Shown here: positions 28,663-38,283 of the stretch, piece by piece
Layout: every line of letters begins with the position of its first letter
Numbering within the stretch: the stretch's first letter is position 1
From: Eubacterium ruminantium
GTDB taxonomy: Bacteria > Bacillota > Clostridia > Lachnospirales > Lachnospiraceae
Direction: 5' to 3'
DNA length: 64,000 nt
Assembly (NCBI GenBank): GCA_900108205.1
Contig: FNUU01000005.1
Coordinates: forward strand, 179,997 to 243,996
Program-made: the position numbers and the translations under genes
Notes under the pieces: generated by a model
What the model saw: only the letters and a program-made list of their open reading frames with translations
Databases searched by the model: none
Told to the model about the DNA's origin: nothing

Positions 28663-28700
28663 CAAAATGGATAGTACCGGTTATGATACTATCCATTTTG
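28663..28700 (-). terminator. perfect 14-bp hairpin after the prepilin peptidase gene
   Basis: CAAAATGGATAGTA pairs perfectly with TACTATCCATTTTG, loop of ten bases, starting about 22 bases past the stop codon. The T-run is short and partly inside the stem (CATTTTG), so efficiency is uncertain; the symmetry would also allow action on the other strand. Confidence 0.65.
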
Positions 28701-28722
28701 TCAAACACTATATCCACTAAAT

Positions 28723-29568
28723 CTATGGTGTCATCTGTGATGTCAGCATATCTGCATACCAGTTGATAACATCATTTCCATAAAGCACTGCAAAAGCTAT
28801 TCCTATACAGAGAGACGGCCCGAAAGGCATATGATCCTTTCCACCCTTCTTCTTTCTGATAAGAACCACAACTCCGATAAAGCCACCGATAAATATACCA
28901 AACAGAAAACCTGCAACGATCACCTTCCATCCAAGAAGGAATCCGGCAGCAAACATCAGCTTGATATCACCCCATCCAAAGGCTTCCGGAATTATCGCAT
29001 CCAGTATCATCATAGGCACGCTTATACATGCCATTCCGATGATCCTCTCGATAAATGGAACATCTCCCACTACCCAAATGGAAGCAATTCCCATAAACAG
29101 GATAAGGTAATTGAGATACGGCGGAATCTCCATGGTATCTGCATCCACAAATGCGATCACAAAGAGCAATATGAAAAGTGCTGTCATGAAGAAGAACTTT
29201 GCATCAATACCAAATTTATATGCAAGGAGTCCTCCGCACAGGCCGCCTACCACAACTGCAAAGATCAGTCTGGCTGCACTTACCTTCTGCTTCTTCGGTG
29301 TAAATGTCAGCTCCTTCCCTGTGTATCCGGTAAATTCAGATACCGGGGCTTTCACTATCCATATAATACCATACTTTTTCATATTGGCGAATACGCCCTT
29401 CCAATAGGCCTTAAATCCGCCTTCCTCTGTTTCCTTATCTTTCGCATGAACTCTTTCATACTCTTCATCTCTGGCAAGTATCCATCCGGAGATCTTAGCT
29501 ATCAAAAAGCACGACAAAGCAAGACATACCGCAAGCACAGCGCCTGAGACTATTTCTGTAACTCCCAT
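28723..29568 (-). CDS. type IV prepilin peptidase (A24 family)
   Basis: A 281-residue polytopic membrane protein with about seven hydrophobic segments. The aspartyl-protease motifs are FVDADTMEIPPYLN (first catalytic Asp) and GWGDIKLMFAAGFLLG (GxGD). There is no N-terminal four-Cys zinc loop, but a cytoplasmic insert of about 70 residues follows the first helix. It would cleave leader peptides of type IV pilin-like proteins. No pilin, ATPase or secretin genes are in the window, so the pilus system must be encoded elsewhere. Confidence 0.88.
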   Translation of the reverse strand: MGVTEIVSGAVLAVCLALSCFLIAKISGWILARDEEYERVHAKDKETEEGGFKAYWKGVFANMKKYGIIWIVKAPVSEFTGYTGKELTFTPKKQKVSAARLIFAVVVGGLCGGLLAYKFGIDAKFFFMTALFILLFVIAFVDADTMEIPPYLNYLILFMGIASIWVVGDVPFIERIIGMACISVPMMILDAIIPEAFGWGDIKLMFAAGFLLGWKVIVAGFLFGIFIGGFIGVVVLIRKKKGGKDHMPFGPSLCIGIAFAVLYGNDVINWYADMLTSQMTP

Positions 29569-29582
29569 AAACTACCTCGTAA

Positions 29583-29671
29583 CATCATATCGCAAATAAA
29601 CCAGTTTCATGATCCACGGCATCATATCACAAATAAACCAGTTTCATGATCTGCAGCATCATATCATAAAT
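29583..29671. repeat. 37-base tandem repeat, about 2.4 copies
   Basis: Units begin at 29583, 29620 and 29657 (partial) with CATCATATC, then CAAATAAACCAGTTTCATGATC in the first two, differing at only a few bases. ATGAT...ATCAT across each junction could form small hairpins. It sits between aspS (stop at 29696) and the prepilin peptidase start. Only two full units without spacers, so not a CRISPR. Confidence 0.85.
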
Positions 29672-29695
29672 GTCAACTGCATCCGTCTTAAAGGA

Positions 29696-31480
29696 TTACT
29701 CTTCGTTCTTCTTAACGATTGCTATATTCAGCTCTTCCAGCTGAGCATCAGTAACCTCGCTCGGAGCATCCATCATGATATCCTGTGCATTCTTATTCAT
29801 AGGGAATGCTATGATCTCACGGATTGATTCCTCGCCTGCAAGGAGCATGATCATTCTGTCTACGCCAGGTGCGATTCCTGCGTGAGGAGGTGCACCATAG
29901 GTAAATGCATTGTACATAGCAGGGAATTTAGCCTTAACCTCATCCTCTCCCATACGAACCATCTCAAATGCCTTAACCATGATCTCAGGGTCATGATTTC
30001 TTACAGCACCTGATGAAAGCTCGATACCGTTACATACAAGGTCATACTGGTCAGCCATAATGCTGAGCGGATCAACTTCGCCCTTCTCTGCCTGCTCCAG
30101 GATCTCCTTGCCTCCGATAGGCATTGAAAATGGATTGTGGCAGAATTCGAGAAGTCCTGATTCCTCACCGATCTCGTACATTGGGAAATCAACTATCCAG
30201 CAGAACTCATATCTTTCCTTATCCATATGTCCTTCGCACTCTGCACCAAGCATTTTAACAGCAACGCCTGCGATCTTCTGTGCAAGAGTCTTCTTGCCTG
30301 CGCCGATCACAACAAGTGTATTCGGAGCAAGGGACAGCTTCTTTGTAACAGCCTCTGCTATGGCAGGATCCGCATTGATAAACTTGGCGATACCACCTGC
30401 GATAGCACCATTTTCATCAGATTTAAACCAGTAAGCCTTAGCTCCGGCCTGAACTTCAATATTTGCGCAGATTGCATCAATCTGCTTTCTTGTAAGCTTG
30501 CAGTCTGACACAGGAACAGCCTTGACAACATTTCCCTTAAATGGTTCAAAACCGCAATCAGCAAGCTCCTCTGTTACATCGGTTACTCTGAGATCTATAC
30601 GAAGGTCCGGCTTATCTGTTCCGAACTCATCCATTGCCTGAAGATAAGGTATTCTCTTAAATGGAGACTCAGACGCAATATTATATGTACCGTATTTTGC
30701 AAATACAGGAGGAAGAACATCCTCGATGATCGCAAATACATCTTCCTTGGAAGCAAATGCCATTTCCATATCCAGCTGATAGAATTCTCCCGGTGAACGG
30801 TCTCCTCTTGCATCCTCATCTCTGAAGCAAGGTGCGATCTGGAAATATCTGTCAAAGCCTGCCGTCATCAGGAGCTGCTTAAACTGCTGAGGCGCCTGAG
30901 GAAGGGCATAAAACTTACCCGGATGCTTTCTTGCAGGTACAAGATAGTCTCTTGCGCCCTCCGGTGAAGAAGCTGTCAGGATAGGTGTTGTGATCTCCAG
31001 GAAACCATGCTCTATCATAGCGCTTCTGAGTGCGGCAACAACGTTGCATCTGAGCACGATATTATTCTTGACTGCCGGATTACGAAGGTCAAGATAACGA
31101 TACTTAAGACGAAAGGCCTCATCCGCCTCTCTTGAACGATTGATCTCAAATGGAAGCTCAGCGTGTCTGTTTCTTCCAAGTACCTCTATAGCCTCCGGAA
31201 CTATCTCTATCTCACCGGTCGGAATGTTCTTATTAACATTACTTCTTTCTCTTACTGTACCGGTTATCTTAAGTGTTGATTCCTTGTTCAGAGGCTTGAT
31301 GATCTCCATCATATCCTCAGTTTCTATAACCACCTGCGTAGTTCCGTAAAAATCTCGCATAACTACAAATGCAAGATTACCTCCTACCATTCTGACATTC
31401 TCCATCCAGCCAACAATGGTCACTTTTTCTCCTGCATTTTCTTTTCTGAGTTCGCCGCAAGTATGTGTTCTTGACTGCAT
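29696..31480 (-). CDS. aspS: aspartyl-tRNA synthetase
   Basis: Class II synthetase of 594 residues, the bacterial length that includes the GAD insertion domain. It has the N-terminal OB-fold anticodon domain (VTIVGWMENVRMVGGNLAFVVMRDFYG), motif 2 FRDEDARGDRSPGEFYQLDMEM and motif 3 GAPPHAGIAPGVDRMIMLL. The ATG follows GAGAGGA. It is last in a conserved run with hisS, hemZ, the MBL gene, relA, apt and recJ. Confidence 0.97.
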   Translation of the reverse strand: MQSRTHTCGELRKENAGEKVTIVGWMENVRMVGGNLAFVVMRDFYGTTQVVIETEDMMEIIKPLNKESTLKITGTVRERSNVNKNIPTGEIEIVPEAIEVLGRNRHAELPFEINRSREADEAFRLKYRYLDLRNPAVKNNIVLRCNVVAALRSAMIEHGFLEITTPILTASSPEGARDYLVPARKHPGKFYALPQAPQQFKQLLMTAGFDRYFQIAPCFRDEDARGDRSPGEFYQLDMEMAFASKEDVFAIIEDVLPPVFAKYGTYNIASESPFKRIPYLQAMDEFGTDKPDLRIDLRVTDVTEELADCGFEPFKGNVVKAVPVSDCKLTRKQIDAICANIEVQAGAKAYWFKSDENGAIAGGIAKFINADPAIAEAVTKKLSLAPNTLVVIGAGKKTLAQKIAGVAVKMLGAECEGHMDKERYEFCWIVDFPMYEIGEESGLLEFCHNPFSMPIGGKEILEQAEKGEVDPLSIMADQYDLVCNGIELSSGAVRNHDPEIMVKAFEMVRMGEDEVKAKFPAMYNAFTYGAPPHAGIAPGVDRMIMLLAGEESIREIIAFPMNKNAQDIMMDAPSEVTDAQLEELNIAIVKKNEE

Positions 31481-31542
31481 TTTCTTATCCTCTCTATACT
31501 TTCTTAATTTATTTACACCACAAGCTTTTCGTGTGTGATTAT

Positions 31543-32865
31543 TTAAATTTCTCTGTCTGCGAAGAATTCCACAATATCTGTATAGCCTTCTGCCGTCAGC
31601 TGATCCTTCTGGAATTTCTTGTTCTTCTTCATCATAACAACATTAATGCATTCACCCGAAGATCTTCTTTCCTTTGCAAGAGCCATGATCTTTGACATCT
31701 TGTCAGCCGGCATATTCTTCTCAACCATAAATGCTGTCTTTGAAGTACTTCCCGGAACCTTGAAATCTCTCTCAAGAAGAAGCATGACAATTCTCTCGAA
31801 GCCGATTGAAAAACCGCATGCCGGAGTTGGACTTCCGGTAAATCTGCCGATCATTTCATCATAACGTCCGCCACCGCCAACTGCACTTCCGTATTCATCC
31901 ATCGATATCTCGAAAATAGGTCCTGTATAATATGACATTCCTCTTACCAGAGTCGGATCGAATGCCATTTTGAAGTCTGACTCTTTGGCAGCTTCAACAT
32001 TTTCAATAATAAATGAAAGGCCATCCGTAACACTCTCATCCAGGAAGTCTCCCAGTGTATCCTTAAGGAACCTGATTCCTTCAACGTCCGGAGTAACCTT
32101 ATCAAAAAGCTCCAGATACTTATCAACGATCTCGCTGCTGTTTCCTGCTCCGATCAGCTCTTCTCTGACTCCGTCAAGGCCGATCTTATCCATCTTGTCA
32201 AGTATAATGAAAATACCGTCATAATCAACAGCAGCCGGTGCATCTGAAGCACCTGCTCCTTCCGCTACATCACTGTCTGCCTGAGGAACAACAGGAACAA
32301 ATCCTGCATAATCCACCATGGCACGGAGTATTCTTCTGTCATTTATCCTTATGGTAAATTTCTTAAAATCAAGCTTTCCGAGCAGTGTTGAAGTTGCAAG
32401 GATAAGCTCTATCTCTGCAATATTTGTAGGCTCACCGAGGATATCGATGTCGCACTGCATAAACTGTCTGTAACGACCCTTCTGCGGTCTGTCGGCACGC
32501 CATACATTTCCCATCTGAAGAGCCTTAAACGGACTCGGAAGATCATTTACATTATTTGAATAATATCTTGAAAGCGGAACAGTAAGATCATATCTTAGGC
32601 CACCGTCCACAAGGTCTGCTGCTGATGTTGCCTCTTCAAGTCGAAGCTTTTCGCCACGCTTAAGAATCTTAAAAATGAGTTTTTCATTCTCTCCGCCCTG
32701 CTTTGAAGACAGGTTCTCAATATGCTCTATGCATGGGGTCTCCACCGAAGTAAAACCAAATTTCTTATAGGTTTCTTTAATAAGACCGATTGCATAATCT
32801 CTGATCTCCATCTCTCTCGGAAGTATATCTTTCATACCGGTGACCGGTTTCTTCTTCATACTCAT
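31543..32865 (-). CDS. hisS: histidyl-tRNA synthetase
   Basis: Class II synthetase, 440 residues. Motif 2 is WRADRPQKGRYRQFMQCDIDILGE; the histidine-binding motifs LVRGMSYYTGPIFE and GGGGRYDEMIG are intact. Between motif 2 and those there is a longer than usual acidic insert (PQADSDVAEGAGASDAPAAV). AAGGAG lies eight bases before the ATG. No T-box leader precedes it; it follows hemZ by about 60 bases. Confidence 0.96.
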   Translation of the reverse strand: MSMKKKPVTGMKDILPREMEIRDYAIGLIKETYKKFGFTSVETPCIEHIENLSSKQGGENEKLIFKILKRGEKLRLEEATSAADLVDGGLRYDLTVPLSRYYSNNVNDLPSPFKALQMGNVWRADRPQKGRYRQFMQCDIDILGEPTNIAEIELILATSTLLGKLDFKKFTIRINDRRILRAMVDYAGFVPVVPQADSDVAEGAGASDAPAAVDYDGIFIILDKMDKIGLDGVREELIGAGNSSEIVDKYLELFDKVTPDVEGIRFLKDTLGDFLDESVTDGLSFIIENVEAAKESDFKMAFDPTLVRGMSYYTGPIFEISMDEYGSAVGGGGRYDEMIGRFTGSPTPACGFSIGFERIVMLLLERDFKVPGSTSKTAFMVEKNMPADKMSKIMALAKERRSSGECINVVMMKKNKKFQKDQLTAEGYTDIVEFFADREI

Positions 32866-32922
32866 TTACTTTTCTCCTTAAAATCTTTTTATAATTATAT
32901 GACAATCACATGAATCATTTTT

Positions 32923-34413
32923 CTAATCCGGTATACGTATGTTACCGATGGATTCACGTTTTTTGTCCAGCATTTCTTCGATACGGCTGATATAATCATC
33001 AACATCCTTACTGTTGGCAATGCGTTCTACATTTCCGCGCACCGGATTGACAAGCTTTGTAGAAGCACCTGCTCCCGCTCCGAATATATCTGTTTTCTCC
33101 TCCATAATGAGCATATTATAGAGGCATTCCATGCCCGGCTTTGCATAGCCTATATTCTCAAGGTTGCCGGCAATATTCTTCTGCCTGTACATATAGTATG
33201 GCTTCATGCCCATATGTTTCGCATATTCTGCCGCCAGAGCATGCATTTCTTTTGTATCAAAATTAATATAATCTCTGTACGTATCAAGCTCTTCCCGAAG
33301 GGAGGCTGCACGTTTTATAGCCAGAGAATGTACTGTAAGGCTTTCCGGACGGAGTCTCTTGATATAAGAAAGCGTCCTGTCCATATCCTGCAGTTTTTCC
33401 ATCGGAAGCCCTGCTATGATATCTGTATTTATATTCTTAAACCCTGCATTTCTTGCCATTTCAAAGGCCCGCAGGAACTGTTCCGAGGTATGCGCCCTGC
33501 CTATCACTTTAAGCGTGGCATCCTTCATGGTCTGAGTATTAATACTTATCCTTGTAACCTTGTGCTTCTTCAGTATTTCCAGCTTCTCGGCCGTTATGCT
33601 GTCCGGTCTTCCTGCCTCAACGGTAAATTCCTTTAAATGCGAAAGATCAAAATAACCAGTAGCCGTCGTAAGCAGATTATCCAGCGAAAGCTCACCCAGA
33701 GAGGTTGGCGTACCTCCACCGATATAAATCGATATCAGTCTTCTTTCTCTGTTCACATAGGAAATGAACTGCAGCTCGCTTTCTAGTGCCTTCAGATAAT
33801 CCGGAACCTTGTATTTATACGAAGCTATGGGATGTGACGCAAATGAACAGTACAGGCATCTGCTGGGACAAAATGGTATATCTATATATAATGCATAATC
33901 CCTGCCGGTGTCAATCTCTTCCGCCTCAAAGATTGCCGTTTCCTTCTTCGCTACCTGAAGTGCCAAAGCGGCTTTCTCTGTAGTCGCGGCATATCTCCTT
34001 TCATATTCCGTTATGATGTCTTCATCGGAAAAACCGGCTCTTATGCCATTTATAGCTATCTTTGTAGGTCTTACGCCTGTAAGACTTCCCCATGGAAGAA
34101 CTCTTCCCGTAAACTCGGAAAGCAGCTGGTATGAAGCAAGCTTCAGCCTGTTTCTAAACTTCTTTCTGTCCGTAAAGTCTCCGGAAATATACGCCGAAAA
34201 CTTTACCATGGCCTTTTCTTCTATCTTGAGAAGCGTCCTTTTTTCATCGAAAAGCGCAGTAAAACAGAGGGTAAATTCATTATGAAGCTCCCGCCCTATA
34301 GAAGCAACATCCATAGGCTTCATGGCCGTAAGCTTCTCCCCCGGATAAAATGCCATGATCATCGCTCTGAGATCATTATTATACAGTTCGCTGTTCTGAA
34401 CCAAAAGGATCAT
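32923..34413 (-). CDS. hemZ: HemZ-like radical SAM coproporphyrinogen dehydrogenase family protein
   Basis: Radical SAM protein of 496 residues. The 4Fe-4S motif is IPFCPSRCLYCSFAS (CxxxCxxC), followed by IYIGGGTPTSL and FTVEAGRPDSIT, typical of the HemN/HemZ family. A roughly 160-residue N-terminal domain distinguishes HemZ from HemN/HemW. The ATG at 34413 has GGAGAG at good spacing; the ATG four codons upstream lacks a site. HemZ-type genes sit between hisS and relA in many clostridia, often without a haem pathway, so the physiological substrate may not be coproporphyrinogen III. Confidence 0.85.
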   Translation of the reverse strand: MILLVQNSELYNNDLRAMIMAFYPGEKLTAMKPMDVASIGRELHNEFTLCFTALFDEKRTLLKIEEKAMVKFSAYISGDFTDRKKFRNRLKLASYQLLSEFTGRVLPWGSLTGVRPTKIAINGIRAGFSDEDIITEYERRYAATTEKAALALQVAKKETAIFEAEEIDTGRDYALYIDIPFCPSRCLYCSFASHPIASYKYKVPDYLKALESELQFISYVNRERRLISIYIGGGTPTSLGELSLDNLLTTATGYFDLSHLKEFTVEAGRPDSITAEKLEILKKHKVTRISINTQTMKDATLKVIGRAHTSEQFLRAFEMARNAGFKNINTDIIAGLPMEKLQDMDRTLSYIKRLRPESLTVHSLAIKRAASLREELDTYRDYINFDTKEMHALAAEYAKHMGMKPYYMYRQKNIAGNLENIGYAKPGMECLYNMLIMEEKTDIFGAGAGASTKLVNPVRGNVERIANSKDVDDYISRIEEMLDKKRESIGNIRIPD

Positions 34414-34454
34414 CTTTCTCTCCATTCTGTCAGGCTATTCTGGTTTCATACACA

Positions 34455-35090
34455 TTAAAACCATGGATTACCGTTCTTTTCTCTCGCAACAGTAGTTCTG
34501 CCGTTGTGTCCCGGATAGACAACCGTTTCATCCGGAAGTGTAAAAATCTTCTCTCTTATATTCTTCAGCAGCGCTTCTCCGTCACCTGTAGGAAAATCCG
34601 AACGTCCTATACTGCTTTCAAAGAGAGTATCTCCATCAAATATCATGTTATTTTCAGCGAAATAGTAACACATTCCGCCCTTTGTATGTCCCGGTACCTC
34701 GATGCATTTCATCTCTGTACCAAGTATATTAAGTATCTCTCCGTCCTTCACCGTTCTGTCTGCCTTAAGGCTTATCGGTTCATCACCGAACATGAGTGAA
34801 AGATTTGCGGCAGGAGTTCTGAGGATATCTTCGTCATTTTCACCGATGATGACCGGCACCTCCGGATAGCTTTCCTTTAAACCTTTTACGGCTGCCACAT
34901 GGTCAAAATGTCCATGAGTCAGTAGTATTCCCACCAGCTTATAATTCTGATTCTTTACCATACTTATAAGAAATTCTGCATTTGCGGCAGGATCTATGAT
35001 CACCGCCTCTCTGGTAACTGTATTCACCACTGTATAGCAGTTGGTTCCCAGATCCCCCAGCATATTTGTTACAACAATTAAATTCTGCAT
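34455..35090 (-). CDS. metallo-beta-lactamase fold hydrolase (glyoxalase II-like)
   Basis: A 211-residue cytosolic protein. The metal motif LLTHGHFDHVAAV (HxHxDH), the later His in VPGHTKGGMCYY, FDGDTLF and the last His in VYPGHNG are all present. Length and motifs match the small YcbL/GloB-like hydrolases in the relA-hemZ interval of clostridia. Substrate (hydroxyacyl-glutathione-like thioester or other) is unknown. The start has only a weak ribosome site. Confidence 0.9.
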   Translation of the reverse strand: MQNLIVVTNMLGDLGTNCYTVVNTVTREAVIIDPAANAEFLISMVKNQNYKLVGILLTHGHFDHVAAVKGLKESYPEVPVIIGENDEDILRTPAANLSLMFGDEPISLKADRTVKDGEILNILGTEMKCIEVPGHTKGGMCYYFAENNMIFDGDTLFESSIGRSDFPTGDGEALLKNIREKIFTLPDETVVYPGHNGRTTVAREKNGNPWF

Positions 35091-35120
35091 TTATTCACAC
35101 TTTCTGTCTGTTATACGCTC

Positions 35121-35220
35121 AACGACACGCATCAACAACCAAACATCAACGATATGTCTCAACAATACGATTCATCAACAGATATCAACAATACGTTTCA
35201 CTGACACGCATCAACAACCA
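35121..35220. repeat. degenerate TCAAC-rich repeat between relA and the MBL gene
   Basis: GACACGCATCAACAACCA occurs exactly at 35124-35141 and 35203-35220, 79 bases apart, with TCAACAATACG at 35159-35169 and 35185-35195 and further ATCAAC units between. The right-hand copy abuts the relA stop codon. Confidence 0.8.
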
Positions 35221-37539
35221 TCATCCTCTTGTTCTTTCAATATCGATAACGCCGTCTACGGATCTCAGCTTGGCAGTTATCTTGGCAAGCTGCTCGGTAG
35301 AGCTGATTCCAAACTGCATTGTGATGGTAGTCTTGCCCTGTTTATTGATACGAACATTCATACCCTGAAGATTGATCTTTGCTTCATTGAATATCTTGGA
35401 GATATCAAATATTATGCCCTGTCTGTTAACAGTATATATATTGATCTCAGTTGTAAATTCCTTTGTCTCTCCGCTTTCACTGCTGTCTATCCACTCGGCA
35501 TCGATTAGTCTTGTCCTCTCAGTTTCCTCCATACAGAGCACATTTATACAGTCTGTTCTGTGGATGGATACACCTCGTCCTCTCGTGATAAATCCGACTA
35601 TCTCATCTCCCGGCACAGGTGAACAGCACTTTGAAAATCTTACCGCCACATCATCGATTCCCTTAACCTGAATACTTCCCTTCGGAATCTCATAATGCCT
35701 TTCCTCACGATGAAGCTCTGCGAGGACATCATCGTCGGTTTTATTTGCTTCCTTCGCTTTATTCTGCTCCTCAAGCAGGCGGTTAACAACCTGTCCTTCC
35801 TTGATGCCGCCATGACCTATGGCTGCCATAAGCGAATCCCAGTCAGGGAAATTATATTTCTTAAGTACTATTTCCTGATAATCTGCCTGAAGTATTTCAG
35901 ACGTATCTATATTTTTGCTCTTGCAGTAATCTTCTAAAGCAGCCTTGCCCTTAACGATATTGTCTGCCTTATGTTCCTGTCTGAACCACTGATTGATCTT
36001 GGTTTTGGCCTGAGAGCTCTTTACGATGTTCAGCCAGTCCATGCTCGGCCCTCTGGAGTTCTGCGAAGTAATGATTTCCACGCGGTCTCCGCTCTTCAGC
36101 TTATATTCTATAGGGACCTGCCTTCCGTTTACTCTCGCGCCTACCATCCTGTTGCCGACCGCGGTATGAACCACATAGGCAAAGTCGATCGGTGTGGAAC
36201 CGGTCGGAAGTGTCTTTACATCACCATCCGGAGTAAAGCAGTAAACCTGATCCTGGAAAAGGTCGAGATCTGTTTTAACGGCACTCATGAACTCGCGGTT
36301 ATCGGTAGTATCATTCTGCCACTCAAGGATCTCACGGAGCCAGTTCAGCTTTTCCTCTTCTTTGTTTACATTTGTGCTGCCGCTTTCCTTGTATTTCCAA
36401 TGGGCAGCGATACCATATTCCGCGGTCCTGTGCATTTCATAGGTTCTTATCTGTATCTCAAACGGTCTTCCGCCATGTCCGATAAGCGTTGTATGAAGGG
36501 ACTGGTACATATTTGCCTTTGGCATGGCAATATAGTCCTTGAAACGTCCCGGAATAGGTTTATATTTTTCATGAATGATACCCAGTGCCGCATAGCAGTC
36601 CCTGACGGTATCCACCTTAATTCTCAGTGCGAAAATGTCATATATCTGATCCAGAGTCTTGTCCTGGGTCTTCATTTTCTTGTAAATACTGAAAAGATGC
36701 TTGACTCTGCCGTCTATCTCTGCTTTGATACCGGCTTCGCGGATGTACTCCCGCACCTCATTTACCATATCATTTATGAATTCTTCCCTTTCGGAAAGTC
36801 TCTCGTTTATCTTAACCCTGAGGTCCGAATAAACCTCCGGATACAGATACTGCATCGACAGATCGTCCAGCTCGATCTTGATCTTGCTGATACCAAGTCT
36901 GTGAGCGATCGGCGCATAAATATCCATGGTCTCACGAGCTTTTTCTATCTGTTTCTCGTGGGACTGATACTGCAGTGTTCTGAGGTTATGGAGACGGTCC
37001 GCAAGCTTAATGATGATCACTCGGATATCCTTCGCCATGGCGAGGAACATTTTTCTCAGGTTTTCTGCCTGGAGCTCGATCTTGTCCTGGGAAAGATTCA
37101 GCTTTGTCAGCTTTGTAACACCATCCACAAGAAGAGCTATCTCATCAGAAAATTCCATGGCTATCTCTTCCTTTGTAACCTCTGTATCCTCGATAATATC
37201 ATGGAGAAGGCCTGCGGCTATGGTTTCCTTATCCATCTCCAGTTCTGCCAGAATGATTCCTACGCAGATCGGATGAATGATATACGGTTCGCCGGACTTT
37301 CTCTTCTGACCTTTGTGAGCCTCGTCAGCAAGTCTGTAGGCCTTTTCGATCATTGTAAAATCCTCTGACGGATGATATATTTTTATCTTGCTGATAAGCT
37401 CCTTATATAATTCTTCCGGAGGAGTAAAATCAGCAGGAGTATCCAGATCGCTGGTACGCATTTTCCCGTGAACATCATAAATAATGTTTATTGGCTTTGG
37501 CTGTACAGCCTCTTCCTTTATTTCATTTTCTTCTGACAT
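35221..37539 (-). CDS. relA: bifunctional (p)ppGpp synthetase/hydrolase RelA/SpoT
   Basis: Long RSH protein, 772 residues. Domains in order: HD hydrolase (HPICVGIILAELEMD, LLHDIIEDT, with the intact HDxxED), synthetase (FKDYIAMPKANMYQSLHTTLIG), TGS (YCFTPDGDVKTLPTGSTPIDFAY), a zinc-finger-like region (FSKCCSPVPGDEIVGFITRGRGVSIHRTDC) and a C-terminal ACT domain. Both catalytic centres look intact, so it should make and degrade the stringent alarmone. AGGAGG precedes the ATG by eight bases. Confidence 0.96.
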   Translation of the reverse strand: MSEENEIKEEAVQPKPINIIYDVHGKMRTSDLDTPADFTPPEELYKELISKIKIYHPSEDFTMIEKAYRLADEAHKGQKRKSGEPYIIHPICVGIILAELEMDKETIAAGLLHDIIEDTEVTKEEIAMEFSDEIALLVDGVTKLTKLNLSQDKIELQAENLRKMFLAMAKDIRVIIIKLADRLHNLRTLQYQSHEKQIEKARETMDIYAPIAHRLGISKIKIELDDLSMQYLYPEVYSDLRVKINERLSEREEFINDMVNEVREYIREAGIKAEIDGRVKHLFSIYKKMKTQDKTLDQIYDIFALRIKVDTVRDCYAALGIIHEKYKPIPGRFKDYIAMPKANMYQSLHTTLIGHGGRPFEIQIRTYEMHRTAEYGIAAHWKYKESGSTNVNKEEEKLNWLREILEWQNDTTDNREFMSAVKTDLDLFQDQVYCFTPDGDVKTLPTGSTPIDFAYVVHTAVGNRMVGARVNGRQVPIEYKLKSGDRVEIITSQNSRGPSMDWLNIVKSSQAKTKINQWFRQEHKADNIVKGKAALEDYCKSKNIDTSEILQADYQEIVLKKYNFPDWDSLMAAIGHGGIKEGQVVNRLLEEQNKAKEANKTDDDVLAELHREERHYEIPKGSIQVKGIDDVAVRFSKCCSPVPGDEIVGFITRGRGVSIHRTDCINVLCMEETERTRLIDAEWIDSSESGETKEFTTEINIYTVNRQGIIFDISKIFNEAKINLQGMNVRINKQGKTTITMQFGISSTEQLAKITAKLRSVDGVIDIERTRG

Positions 37540-37616
37540 TATCCTGCCCTCCTTCTAAATTTTTCTGAATGTTATACGTTGTCTTTTATAAGATATTTTT
37601 CTTCTGATAAGTTTTT

Positions 37617-38141
37617 TTATTCTCCCTCATACTGGATTACGGAAGCAACATCATATTTTTCAAGAGCTTCCCTGCCATTAAGATCTGTGAGTTCGATAAG
37701 GAAGAGCATTTTTACAACCTCGCCGCCAAGAGCCTCAACAAGCTTTGCAGCTGCTTTCATGGTTCCTCCTGTAGCAAGAAGATCGTCAATAAGAACAACC
37801 TTGTCTCCCTTGTTTATCGCATCCTTATGAAGCTCTATAGTGGCTGTTCCATACTCAAGATCATAGGTTGCTTCAACAGTCTCTCTCGGAAGCTTACCCT
37901 TCTTTCTTACAAGTGCAAATGGCTTACTGTTCTTATATGCGAGCGGCGTTCCGAAAACAAACCCTCTGGACTCCACGCCTGCTATCACGTCATATTCAAC
38001 GCCCTGAAGAAGCTTGTCAAGTTCATCTATCGAAAGCTTTAAGCCCTCTGCATCATTAACTACTGAAGTTACGTCTCTGAAAAGTATTCCCGGCTTCGGA
38101 AAATCCGGAATAGTCTTAACATAATCTGCTACAGTTTTCAT
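37617..38141 (-). CDS. apt: adenine phosphoribosyltransferase
   Basis: Salvages adenine to AMP with PRPP. The 174-residue product has the PRPP motif VVLIDDLLATGGTMKAA, the N-terminal IPDFPKPGILFRDVTSV and VAGVESRGFVFG typical of Apt. GGAGGT precedes the ATG. It lies between recJ and relA, the usual clostridial order. Confidence 0.97.
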   Translation of the reverse strand: MKTVADYVKTIPDFPKPGILFRDVTSVVNDAEGLKLSIDELDKLLQGVEYDVIAGVESRGFVFGTPLAYKNSKPFALVRKKGKLPRETVEATYDLEYGTATIELHKDAINKGDKVVLIDDLLATGGTMKAAAKLVEALGGEVVKMLFLIELTDLNGREALEKYDVASVIQYEGE

Positions 38142-38283
38142 TATCTACCTCCGTATATAATTCTGATTCTGATATATTTATACTACGATCCTGTTATCCT
38201 AAACGATCACATTCGTATATGTGATACAATATTCACTGAAATCACAGCATTATTTATATGTCAGTTTTCATCCCATTATGTTC

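Noticed and set aside
29583..29671. Possible CRISPR array
   Set aside because: Repeats are directly adjacent with no unique spacers and only about 2.4 copies.
35971..37368. A 465-codon plus-strand open frame inside relA
   Set aside because: Antisense to the clearly coding relA, with no recognisable domain and no ribosome binding site.
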